A DNA stretch of 64,000 bases from Actinomycetes bacterium (GTDB lineage Bacteria; Actinomycetota; Acidimicrobiia; Acidimicrobiales; Ilumatobacteraceae). Numbering within the stretch: the stretch's first letter is position 1; each line of letters starts with the position of its first letter. This document shows, piece by piece, positions 35,451-43,432 of the stretch. The DNA is taken from positions 15,055-79,054 of the forward strand of contig JAEZFY010000344.1 of assembly GCA_023417265.1 (NCBI GenBank). The letters run 5' to 3'. The notes under the pieces were generated by a model. The model saw only the letters and a list, made by a program, of their open reading frames with translations, was not told the DNA's origin and did no database searches. Position numbers and translations under genes: made by a program.

Positions 35451-36201
35451 TCGGCGGTTGGACGGGCGCGTGGCGATCGTCACCGGTGCAGCCCAAGGCG
35501 CAGGCGGTGGCGCGGCGCTCGAACTCGCGCGTGAGGGCGCCTCCGTCGTGCTTGTCGGTCGCACTCGTTCGAAGCTCGACGCGAAGGCTGCGGAGATCTC
35601 CGAGATGGGTGGCAGCACGCTGGTGATCGCCGCCGATGTGGCCGACACCCCGGCGATGTCTGCCGTTGTCGAGTCCACGATCGCCTCGTTCGGCCGCGTT
35701 GACGCACTCGTGTGCGCGGCCCAATCTCCCGAGATGCGGCGCGCAAGGCTGCTGGAGATCGACGACGCGACGATCACAGAGCTCTGGCAGTCGGGACCTG
35801 CCGCAACGCTCGCCTTGATGAAGGCGTGCCACCCGCACATGCAAGCCGCCGGGACGGGATCGATCGTCACGTTCGCGTCGGGGGCGATGCGGGCGCCTGC
35901 GAATTACGGCGTGTATGCGGCGTGCAAGGCGGCGATCCTCACCATCAGCCGAGCGGCCGCAGTCGAATGGGGCCCCGACGGCATCCGTGTCAACACGGTG
36001 TCGCCGTACGTGCGCTCTCCCGCGCTCGATGCCGACTCCACGCCGGACCAGCAGGCCGCGTCGAGTGAGCGCCTACCGTTGCGGCGGATCGGCAGCCCCG
36101 AGGAAATCGGTCGCGTTGTCGCATTCCTCGCCGGCGACGCTTCGAGCTACATGACCGGCAACCTGGTGACCCTGGACGGCGGTTCTTGGCACTCGCGCTG
36201 A
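35440..36201 (+). CDS. SDR-family oxidoreductase
   Basis: 253-aa SDR: TGAAQGAGGGAA (residues 15-26; the usual GIG has become GAG), VGRTRSK at strand 2 suggesting NADP, FASGAM with the catalytic Ser, and YAACK. Its NNAG motif is CAAQSPE, an atypical sequence for this loop. It overlaps the epimerase gene by 11 bp and precedes the second LLM/hydrolase pair by 98 bp. Confidence 0.87.
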   Translation: MSGDRRLDGRVAIVTGAAQGAGGGAALELAREGASVVLVGRTRSKLDAKAAEISEMGGSTLVIAADVADTPAMSAVVESTIASFGRVDALVCAAQSPEMRRARLLEIDDATITELWQSGPAATLALMKACHPHMQAAGTGSIVTFASGAMRAPANYGVYAACKAAILTISRAAAVEWGPDGIRVNTVSPYVRSPALDADSTPDQQAASSERLPLRRIGSPEEIGRVVAFLAGDASSYMTGNLVTLDGGSWHSR

Positions 36202-36299
36202 TCGGGCGACGTTCGAGATTCCTCGCTTGGGCAGCCCCATGTACCTCTGAAGGGTCGGCAACTAGCGTGAACTCCCGACAGCCGACCAGGGAGGTGTGA

Positions 36300-37511
36300 G
36301 TGCGATTCTTCTCGTTCCACTACATGACATACACCGGGCTCGATGCCGCCAAGGCGATCGAGGATCACGGCGTCGGGTGGTGCACGCTCCCGAACTCGCT
36401 CGCGGACGGCCGGGCGATGGCACACGATTGGAACAACTACCTCGACCAGGCGGCGTTCGCCGATGAGGTTGGATTCGACGGCGTCGCGGTTAACGAGCAC
36501 CACCAGACAGCCTTCGGCACCATGCCCAACCCGAACGTGATGGCCGCCGCGCTCACCCAGCGCACCAAGCGGGCCCGCATCGGAGTGTTCGGCAACGCCC
36601 TACCCCTGCGGGCATCGCCACTCCAGTCGATCGAGGAGTACTCGATGCTCGACGTGCTGAGCAACGGTCGCATCGAGGCAGGATTCGTCGTGGGCGGCGG
36701 GCCGGAGTACTACAACTTCGCACAGTCGCCCGCCGACGCCCGCGGCCGGTTCGCTGAGGCGCTCTCGCTGGCTCGCAAGGCGTGGACCGAGCCCGGCCCG
36801 TTCCGGTGGGATGGCCAGCACTACCAGTACGACATCGTGAATCCCTGGCCGGTGCCGGTCCAGACTCCCCATCCGCCCGTGTGGATCTGTGGAGTCGGCA
36901 GCCCCTCGACCATGGACATGTGCGCGCGCGAGAACCTCGGCTATCTCGGTGTCAACACCAACGTCGGTCACGAAGACTTCGTCGGCCAGTGCGAGTACTT
37001 CCGAAAGGCTGCCGACCGGTACGGCAGGGAATTCGATCCGGGCAAGATCGGATGGCTGTGCCACGTCCACATCGCCGACTCCGACGAACTCGCGATCCAG
37101 GAATTCATGCAGCACTCGGCCCAGAGCAGCCTGCTCACGCGCGGGTTCGCCGGGCCCTACAAGACCTACTTCCCCCCGGGGCACATGCCGCCCGACAAGC
37201 TCGCCCTGTGGGAACGCCACACGCGCAACACGGCAACGGGCAAGTCGGCGGTCGAGCGCGACCCCGAGCCGCTCTTCGGTTCGCCCGACACGGTGGCCGA
37301 CCGGATGATCCGTCGGTTGAAGGAATACCAGATCGGCAACCTCGTGATCGCGTTCCAGTGGGGCAGCATGCCTCAGGAGATGGTGCTGCGCAGCATGCGC
37401 CGGTTCGCCGAGGACGTCATGCCGCGAGTTCGTGCCGAGGTCGGCGGGATGCTCGACGAGCTCTACCCCAACCGCAGCAAGGACGTCCCGAGCCAGGAGT
37501 TCGCATCGTGA
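36300..37511 (+). CDS. LLM-class flavin-dependent monooxygenase, copy 2 of the LLM/hydrolase pair
   Basis: 403 aa, colinear with 19501-20712: MRFFSFHYMTYTGLDA, AVNEHHQTAFGTMPNPN, MLDVLSNGRIEAGFVVGGGPEYY and a shared C-terminal LYPNR. The glycine-rich flavin-site segment LSNGR has Asn for one Gly. The GTG start has GGGAGG close upstream. The stop overlaps the alpha/beta hydrolase start (GTGA), as in copy 1. No GTCCAACTG box precedes it; TAGCGT at about 36265 is a weak -10 candidate. Confidence 0.9.
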   Translation: MRFFSFHYMTYTGLDAAKAIEDHGVGWCTLPNSLADGRAMAHDWNNYLDQAAFADEVGFDGVAVNEHHQTAFGTMPNPNVMAAALTQRTKRARIGVFGNALPLRASPLQSIEEYSMLDVLSNGRIEAGFVVGGGPEYYNFAQSPADARGRFAEALSLARKAWTEPGPFRWDGQHYQYDIVNPWPVPVQTPHPPVWICGVGSPSTMDMCARENLGYLGVNTNVGHEDFVGQCEYFRKAADRYGREFDPGKIGWLCHVHIADSDELAIQEFMQHSAQSSLLTRGFAGPYKTYFPPGHMPPDKLALWERHTRNTATGKSAVERDPEPLFGSPDTVADRMIRRLKEYQIGNLVIAFQWGSMPQEMVLRSMRRFAEDVMPRVRAEVGGMLDELYPNRSKDVPSQEFAS

Positions 37512-38338
37512 TCACCGCCACCGCCACCGTCGTGTCGACTCCGCAGCTCGAGGTGTCCGTTGCCGAGGCGGGAGCCGGGGAGCACCTCGTGTACCTGCAC
37601 GACGTGCTGTTCGACGTAGTCGACGCCTCGGAGGAGCTTCCGGCGATCGTGCGCCTGCTCGCCTCCGAGCGCCATGTGATCGCGCCCACGCTGCCCGGAT
37701 TCCGCAACCTCGGCGATCTCGAGTCGGTCTCCGATGTCGAGGACTACGCCCTGCTGCTGGCTGACCTGCTTGCTGCGCTCGACGTCGGCACCCCGCATCT
37801 CGTCGGCACCGGCTTGGGTGGCTGGCTTGCCGCCGAAGTGGCCACTCGCTATCCGTCACTGATCCGGTCGCTGACGCTCGTCAACGCGTTTGGGCTACGA
37901 CTTGAGTCACATCCGATCGGCCGGTTCTTCGAGGCTGCCGCGCCCAATCCGCTCGGCGGCCGGCGCGAGGTCCGCGAGCTCCTGTTCGCCGACCCTGACG
38001 GCGAGCCGGCCCAGGGCGCCATGCCCGATTTCCCCACAGACGAGGCCAACGAGCGGTTCTTCCGGCACGTGCACGCCGCATCTCGCATCGGATGGACACC
38101 GCCTGCCTTCTACAACCCGAAGCTGCTCGGGCGGCTCTCACGCGTGACGGTGCCGACGCTCGTCGTCTGGGGCTCGGCCAACCGACTCGTCGGCGATGCG
38201 CATCGCGCCAGCTACAGCGAGTCGATCCCCGGTGCGACGTCGGTGACGATCGGCGACGCAGGCCACGCCGTGGTGGTGGAGCGCCCGGACGAGCTGGCTG
38301 CGGCGATCTCCGGCTTTCTTGCTGGCGTCGAGTCCTGA
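37508..38338 (+). CDS. alpha/beta hydrolase-fold protein lacking the nucleophile Ser, copy 2
   Basis: 276 aa, colinear with 20709-21539. YLHDVLFDVV, LTLVNAFGLRLESHP, AAAPNPLGGRREVRELLF and GDAGHAVVVERP (catalytic His) are shared with copy 1. The elbow is VGTGLGGW: Gly instead of Ser, encoded by GGC at about 37812. Independent conservation of this substitution in both copies argues for a real non-canonical function. GTG start overlapping the LLM stop. Confidence 0.88.
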   Translation: MITATATVVSTPQLEVSVAEAGAGEHLVYLHDVLFDVVDASEELPAIVRLLASERHVIAPTLPGFRNLGDLESVSDVEDYALLLADLLAALDVGTPHLVGTGLGGWLAAEVATRYPSLIRSLTLVNAFGLRLESHPIGRFFEAAAPNPLGGRREVRELLFADPDGEPAQGAMPDFPTDEANERFFRHVHAASRIGWTPPAFYNPKLLGRLSRVTVPTLVVWGSANRLVGDAHRASYSESIPGATSVTIGDAGHAVVVERPDELAAAISGFLAGVES

Positions 38339-38344
38339 GCTCAG

Positions 38345-39670
38345 GTGACCGTGGCCCGCCGGTCACGGCGCCGGCGGGGCAACCCCGCCTCGACCGACGC
38401 GGTGCGGCCACCGCTGGCGTCGATCGCCCACCGCACGTTCGCCGCGCTGCGGTTCCGCAACTACCGCCTGTACCTGGCGAGTCAACTCATCTCGTTCTCC
38501 GGTACGTGGATGCAGCAGCTCGCCCAGTCCTGGCTGGTGCTCGAGCTGACCGGAAGCGGGACGGCGCTCGGCGGTGTGCTCGCGTTCCAGTTCCTACCAA
38601 TGCTGATCCTCGCCCCGGTCGGCGGCCTGGTGGCTGACCGGCTCGACAAGCGCCGGCTGATCGCAGCGACCCAGTCCGCGGCAGGTTCGGTTGCCCTGTG
38701 CCTCGGCATCCTGACGATATGGGGGGCCGTCGAGCTGTGGATGGTCTACGCCCTGGCGACCGTGCTGGGCGCCGTGACCGCCCTCGACAATCCGGCCCGG
38801 CAGACGTTCGTGTCGGAGATGGTGGGCGCCGCCCACCTCGCCAACGCGATCACGCTCAACTCCGTGACGATCAACACGGCTCGCGCCGTCGGGCCCGCTG
38901 TCGGGGGCGTGCTGATCGCCACGATGGGCATCGGCCCATGCTTCATGGTCAACGCGGCCAGCTATCTCGTCGTCGTCGTCAGCATGCAGCTGATCGACGG
39001 AACGAAGCTGCACCCGACACCGCGCGCGGTCCGGGCTCGCGGGCAGCTGCGTCAGGGCTTGCGGTATGCGTGGGATCATCCGCGACTACGGACCACGCTC
39101 GTGATGGTGGCGGTCGTCGGGTTGTTCCTGTTCGAATTCCCGGTGACGTTCCCGCTGCTCGCCGACCAGACGTTCGACGTGGGGGCGTCGGGACTTGCCG
39201 TGATGGAGGCCCTGTTCGGCATGGGTGCGGTCGGCGGCGGGTTGTTCGTCGCGTCCCGTGGGACGCCGACGTTGCAGCGCTTCGTGAAGCTGACGCTGTG
39301 CGGGAGCGTCCTCGCGCTGGTGCTGGCGGTCGCGCCGGTGGTCTTCGTGGCGTATGCGACGGTGCCATTCCTCGGCGCGGCGATGATCGCCACGCTCGTG
39401 GCCGCCAATGCGTTGCTCCAGGTCACTGCCGAGCCGCATCTGCGCGGCCGGGTGATCGCCTTGTTCGCGATGGCGGTACTCGGTACGACGCCGATCGGTG
39501 CGCCGCTGGTCGGTTGGATCGGCGAGTACGTCGATCCACGCGCCGCGGTCGCTGTCGGGGGGATCGCCGGCATCGCCGCCGCGGGGTACGGCATGGCGAG
39601 GCTGCGGCAGCAGGCTGCGATGGAGCGGGACGATCAGCTGAGTCCGTGCGAATCCGCAGCGTTGAGCTGA
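38345..39670 (+). CDS. major facilitator superfamily transporter
   Basis: 441-aa membrane protein with about 12 hydrophobic segments from residue 35 on. The first-loop motif GGLVADRLDKRRL and the segment SFSGTWMQQLAQSWLVLELTG are typical of the MFS_3 (EntS/macrolide-efflux-like) group, suggesting efflux. The N-terminus is very basic (RRSRRRRGN). GTG start seven bases after the hydrolase stop, so it probably belongs to the LLM operon. Its 3' end overlaps the convergent ligase gene by 37 bp. Confidence 0.9.
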   Translation: MTVARRSRRRRGNPASTDAVRPPLASIAHRTFAALRFRNYRLYLASQLISFSGTWMQQLAQSWLVLELTGSGTALGGVLAFQFLPMLILAPVGGLVADRLDKRRLIAATQSAAGSVALCLGILTIWGAVELWMVYALATVLGAVTALDNPARQTFVSEMVGAAHLANAITLNSVTINTARAVGPAVGGVLIATMGIGPCFMVNAASYLVVVVSMQLIDGTKLHPTPRAVRARGQLRQGLRYAWDHPRLRTTLVMVAVVGLFLFEFPVTFPLLADQTFDVGASGLAVMEALFGMGAVGGGLFVASRGTPTLQRFVKLTLCGSVLALVLAVAPVVFVAYATVPFLGAAMIATLVAANALLQVTAEPHLRGRVIALFAMAVLGTTPIGAPLVGWIGEYVDPRAAVAVGGIAGIAAAGYGMARLRQQAAMERDDQLSPCESAALS

Positions 39671-41229
39671 CGCCGCACGTTGGCGGCGATCTCGCGGCGG
39701 TGCGGCTTGCCGCTGGCGAGGGTCGCGACCTCCGCGGGAGTGAGCGCCACGATCCGACGCGGCACCTTGTAGGCCGACAACACGTCGCGCAGCTGCGCAC
39801 GGGTGGTCTCGGCGTCGAAGTCCGCCTCGACCGCCGGTACCACCGCTGCGATCACATCCTCGCCTCGTTGGGGATGAGGCATGCCGAACACGAACGCCTG
39901 AGCGACGTGCGGCAGCGCCAACAGGGCCTGCTCGACCTCAAGGGGCGACACATTGGCACCCGCCGCCTTGATCATCTCGCTGTATCGCCCGGTGAAGTAG
40001 ATGGATCCACCTTCGAGGTAGCCGCGATCTCCCGTGTGGTACCAGCCCTCGGCATCGAACACCTCTTCGCGCTCGCGTCCGTAGAGGCCCGCCATCAACC
40101 CGTAGCCGCGCACGCAGAACTCGCCTTCGTCGCCGTCTGGAACGCGCTGCCCGGTATCCGGATCGATCACCTGATAGTCGAAGTAGCGCGGGTCGCGGTG
40201 CATGCCGAACGTCTCGGTCATACCCATGTTGATCGAGTGCCCACGTGACGACCGCACCTGGGAAGGGAGGTTGGTCGGCACCTCGAGCGACGAGAGGTCT
40301 CGCTGCTGCGCCTCGGGGTGCGAGCGCACCGCCTGGGCCATCGTCGGCCAGCCGGCGACGTGAGTCGCCCGCTCACGCTCCAGGAGGTCGATTGCCTGAT
40401 CGGCGTCGAAGCGGGGTTGGCAGATGACGCTGGATCCGGTGTGGAGGCTGCCCAGCAGCGACTGCGGCCCGCCGACCCAGAAGAACGGCATCACGAGGAA
40501 CACCCGACGCCCAGGTGTCGAGGTTTCCAGGCCAAGGCCAGACGAGGGGTGGACCTTGCGGACAGCCGTGCCATGCGTGTGCAGCACTGCCTTCGGTGCC
40601 GCCGAGGTGCCGGAGGTGAGGATCGCCAGCAGGAGGTCGGAGGGTGTCACCCGCTCCTCGACCGACCGCAGCAGGGCGTCGTCGGCGAGGCCGGGCATCG
40701 CCGCGCCACTCACCTCTGCAGCGACCGACGTCGACCAGGCGCGGCGCGTGTGCGGGGCGGTCCCGATCATCCACACCGAGCGCAGGTACGGGGCGTCGTC
40801 GAGCTCGAGAGTGGGGTTCCCCGACGACGCGAGCTGGGGGAACGCGGTCTCGAGTTGGTCGGCGTAGTCGACCCCGAACAACTCGCTCGGGCAGAGGAGC
40901 AGCTGGACGTCGCTCGTTTGGACGGCCGTCCGCAGCTCGCTCGGGCGATAGGTGGAACTGAAGAGCATCGACAAGGCGCCGATTCGTGCGGCCGCCAGGA
41001 AGCACACGACGAACTCGGTACTCGATGGTAGGACGATGCCCACTCGGGTGCCCTTGCCGACTCCTGCTGCGAGCATCCGGCGGGCGAGCACCGCAGACCG
41101 GCGGTCGGCGTCGCGGAACGTGAGGCGATCGGTCGGGCTCACGACATGATCGCTGTCGCCGAACTGCTCGACAGCGCGCGTCAGCAGGGCTGGCAGCGTG
41201 GGAGTGAAGTCGAGCTGCGGCACTCGCAT
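39634..41229 (-). CDS. acyl-CoA synthetase (AMP-dependent ligase)
   Basis: 531-aa paralogue of the ligase at 3048. Motifs: ILTSGTSAAPKAVLHTHG, FFWVGGPQSLLGSLHTG, GMTETFGMH, YHTGDRGY, GRYSEMIKAAGANVSP and the C-terminal Lys in LASGKPHRR. Compared with the first copy, the segment between SSLEVPT and GHSINMGMTE differs most and may set acid specificity. The ATG at 41229 follows GAGGGATC. Co-directional with and 31 bp after the thioesterase gene. Confidence 0.92.
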   Translation of the reverse strand: MRVPQLDFTPTLPALLTRAVEQFGDSDHVVSPTDRLTFRDADRRSAVLARRMLAAGVGKGTRVGIVLPSSTEFVVCFLAAARIGALSMLFSSTYRPSELRTAVQTSDVQLLLCPSELFGVDYADQLETAFPQLASSGNPTLELDDAPYLRSVWMIGTAPHTRRAWSTSVAAEVSGAAMPGLADDALLRSVEERVTPSDLLLAILTSGTSAAPKAVLHTHGTAVRKVHPSSGLGLETSTPGRRVFLVMPFFWVGGPQSLLGSLHTGSSVICQPRFDADQAIDLLERERATHVAGWPTMAQAVRSHPEAQQRDLSSLEVPTNLPSQVRSSRGHSINMGMTETFGMHRDPRYFDYQVIDPDTGQRVPDGDEGEFCVRGYGLMAGLYGREREEVFDAEGWYHTGDRGYLEGGSIYFTGRYSEMIKAAGANVSPLEVEQALLALPHVAQAFVFGMPHPQRGEDVIAAVVPAVEADFDAETTRAQLRDVLSAYKVPRRIVALTPAEVATLASGKPHRREIAANVRRQLNAADSHGLS

Positions 41230-41260
41230 GGGGATCCCTCGGCGATTCGGATCGGTTCGG

Positions 41261-41704
41261 TCAGCGCTCGTGGCGTGTGGCGACCGGCACCGGGTGGCCC
41301 TCGAGCGTGTCCATCGCTTCCCAGAAGCGCGCGGGCGGCTCGCCGGCACGTCCTGTGCTGCGGTCGATGCCGGTCATCACGACGCGCGAGCGGGCCACGG
41401 TGCGACCGGTCGTCGCGTTCCACAGCTCCACGTGCAGCACGTACGAGCGCCGGCTGCGCTGTGTGGCACGGATACCCATCATCATGACGTCGCCGCCGTG
41501 GCACTCGTCGTCGAAGTTGGTGGTGATCTCGCGAACGACGGCCGCGGGCAGCTCGCCGCCGGCGGCGTCCCTCACGATGCGAACGTATGCCTGCCACCCC
41601 AGCGACAGGAACCGTTGCACCTCGTAGTCGACGACGTGCGCGTCGGGGGCGCCGACGAGTGGTGCCACGACGTCTAGGGTCACGGGAAACTCGCCTCGCT
41701 CCAT
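41261..41704 (-). CDS. hotdog-fold acyl-CoA thioesterase-like protein
   Basis: 147-aa hotdog-fold protein of the 4-hydroxybenzoyl-CoA thioesterase/FatB-like type: FPVTLDVVAPLVGAPD, VQRFLSLGW, FDDECHGGDVMMMGIRAT and SYVLHVELWNATTGR. The catalytic Asp of the family is not obvious; DAHVVDYEV is a candidate. It would release an acid from CoA or tune CoA pools in the ligase pathway. The ATG lies 34 bp from the box at 41738-41746, in the opposite direction. Confidence 0.75.
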   Translation of the reverse strand: MERGEFPVTLDVVAPLVGAPDAHVVDYEVQRFLSLGWQAYVRIVRDAAGGELPAAVVREITTNFDDECHGGDVMMMGIRATQRSRRSYVLHVELWNATTGRTVARSRVVMTGIDRSTGRAGEPPARFWEAMDTLEGHPVPVATRHER

Positions 41705-41737
41705 CTTCGGCACGCTACGCGCTGGTGTTCGCAAGCT

Positions 41738-41769
41738 GTCCAACTGCTCGCCCGGGCGCTCCGTACGCT
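41738..41769 (+). promoter_or_regulatory. GTCCAACTG box, 17 bp, TACGCT
   Basis: Exact box at 41738-41746 and TACGCT at 41764-41769, 46 nt before the SnoaL-like ATG. AGCT precedes the box, as at 16926-16929 and 50626-50629. Divergent from the thioesterase gene. Confidence 0.55.
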
Positions 41770-41815
41770 GATTCTCGGTCCTGCCGGCACGGGCCGGGCG
41801 GGCCATGGAGGCACG

Positions 41816-42352
41816 ATGAACCAACGCGGTCGGGTGATGGCCACCATGAGGATCCGCGACCTGGCCGAGCGGTACGCGGTAGCCGTCGATGCCAAGGACG
41901 TCGGCGGGGTCGCTCGGCTTTTCGTCTCGGACGTCGTCGTGCCCGGGCACGGTGTCGGGCGCGATGCCATCGCAGCGTTCTACGACCAGGTCCTGCGGCG
42001 GTTCCACTGTTCGATGCACCTCGTGGCCAACACCGTCGTCGATCAGCACGACGAGGAGCACGCCTCGGGTGTGGTCTACTGCCGGGTCCATCATCACAGC
42101 ACCGATCCGGAGCATTGGTACGACCACGCCCTGGCGTACTTCGACGACTACGCGATCGAGTCCGGGCAGTGGCGCTTCCGCCGGCGGCGCGTTCACACCT
42201 GGTATCGCCAGACGGTGGCTCATCCGCACGCCGACGGCGCGCGTGTGATTCCACCGTCCGGTAGCGACGGCACCTCGCGCGGGCGGCTACCCGACGGCTT
42301 TGCGACGTTCGAGACGTTTTGGCAACGCGACCCCCGCAGCTCCGAACGCTGA
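41816..42352 (+). CDS. SnoaL-like (NTF2-fold) protein
   Basis: 178-aa paralogue of 33690-34244. Shared stretches are LAERYAVAVDAKD, FHCSMHLVANTVVD, VVYCRVHHHSTDPEHW and a C-terminal LPDGFATFETFW. GGAGGCACG precedes the ATG at 41816; two later ATGs are less well placed. It is a single-gene unit between divergent and co-directional genes. No catalytic assignment is possible from sequence alone. Confidence 0.87.
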   Translation: MNQRGRVMATMRIRDLAERYAVAVDAKDVGGVARLFVSDVVVPGHGVGRDAIAAFYDQVLRRFHCSMHLVANTVVDQHDEEHASGVVYCRVHHHSTDPEHWYDHALAYFDDYAIESGQWRFRRRRVHTWYRQTVAHPHADGARVIPPSGSDGTSRGRLPDGFATFETFWQRDPRSSER

Positions 42353-42375
42353 GGTCGCAGTTTGGGGGTGCGGAC

Positions 42376-42404
42376 TGGCATCATCGCCTAACTGAAGTTA
42401 GATT
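42376..42404 (+). promoter_or_regulatory. conserved element upstream of the second StrR/ParB-like regulator
   Basis: TGGCATCATCGCCTAACTG followed by AAGTTAGATTG. It contains GCCTAACTG (42386-42394; 7/9 to the box) and the perfect inverted repeat CTAACT-GA-AGTTAG (42388-42401). Counterpart of 7283-7311. Only 10-22 bp separate it from the possible start codons. Confidence 0.6.
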
Positions 42405-42410
42405 GACCAC

Positions 42411-43367
42411 GTGGAGGGGATTTTGAGCACGTATGCCCAGAACGTCGCCCGAACGGTTGACGTGCTCGCCGGCGCGACGCCTGTGGTCTCGCCCGGCGAG
42501 CTCGAGGTCGTCTCGCTCGACGTCGGTGTCAGCCTTCGCGAGGGTGGCGTCAGCGCCGCACACGTCGAGCGGCTCCGCGCCGATCCGGGACGGTGGGGGC
42601 CCCTGCTGGTGTCGTCGCGAAGCGGTCGCGTGCTGGATGGTCAGCATCGGACGCTCGCCGCGACCTCGCTTGGCCTCCGCCGATTGGCCGTGCTCTGGTT
42701 CGAGGGAGACGCCGAGGAGGAGTATCTCGAGTTCGTTCGCGCCAACCTGCGAAGCCCCCTTCCGTTGGCACGCGGCGACCGACAGCGGGCGGCTCGGCTG
42801 CTGCTCGCGCGCCAACCTCAGAGTGCCGACCGACTGATCGGAGCGCTGTCCGGCGTCTCGCCAAAGACGGTTGCGCGGCTCCGCACTCGTGTCGAGGGCG
42901 AGGGCGCCCCGTCCGCCCGGGTGGGTCGCGACGGTCGCGTCCGTCCTCTCGATGCAGCTGCGCAGCGCGCCCGGATCGTCGACGCGCTGCTGGAGAACCC
43001 GGACGCCTCGCTACGTACCATCGCCCGTGAACTCGAGGTCTCACCGGAGACCGTACGGCGACTCCGGATCGCGCTCGACCAGCAGTGCGGCTCCATCGCC
43101 GAGTCCGACCCGTTCACACTCGGCAACGCAGGTGGGACGCAGTGGAACGGTTGCGGCTCCGGGTCTTCGGAGGGTGTTCTCGCCGACGGTTCGGTTGCGC
43201 TGGCTTTCCTCGAACGCTCGGTGGTCACCGACAGCGACATCGACCCGTGCGCCGAGGCGGTACCGCTGAGCCGCGTCTACGAAATCGCCGACGAAGCTCG
43301 CCGGCGGGCCGCCGCGTGGCACCGACTCGCCGATCTCATCGAGCGGCGAGTCCGTCACCGCCGCTGA
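42411..43367 (+). CDS. StrR/ParB-like transcriptional regulator, copy 2
   Basis: 318-aa paralogue of 7339-8307. The ParB-like core has SGRVLDGQHRTLAATSLG, the HTHs are LSGVSPKTVARLRTR and IARELEVSPETVRRLR, the linker is VGRDGRVRPLD, and PLSRVYEIADEARRRAA is the C-terminal signature. The start is GTG 42411 or, with GGAGGGGA upstream, TTG 42423. The core DGQHR here versus DGLHR in copy 1 and the different N-termini suggest different ligands or partners. It probably controls the box-containing promoters. Confidence 0.88.
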   Translation: MEGILSTYAQNVARTVDVLAGATPVVSPGELEVVSLDVGVSLREGGVSAAHVERLRADPGRWGPLLVSSRSGRVLDGQHRTLAATSLGLRRLAVLWFEGDAEEEYLEFVRANLRSPLPLARGDRQRAARLLLARQPQSADRLIGALSGVSPKTVARLRTRVEGEGAPSARVGRDGRVRPLDAAAQRARIVDALLENPDASLRTIARELEVSPETVRRLRIALDQQCGSIAESDPFTLGNAGGTQWNGCGSGSSEGVLADGSVALAFLERSVVTDSDIDPCAEAVPLSRVYEIADEARRRAAAWHRLADLIERRVRHRR

Positions 43368-43385
43368 TCCCGAAAACGACGTGGG

Positions 43386-43420
43386 GCCGGGCCCGGCGGC
43401 GGGGGGGGGGCGCGCCCGCC
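43386..43420. terminator. GC-rich hairpins between convergent genes
   Basis: GCCGGG-CCCGGC (43386-43397) and GGCGGG...CCCGCC (43398-43403 with 43415-43420) lie between the convergent regulator and amidohydrolase genes. A run of ten G (43401-43410) sits inside the second. A strong stem suits a terminator, but the G-run may be miscounted by sequencing. Confidence 0.45.
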
Positions 43421-43432
43421 AGGGAGGATCGG

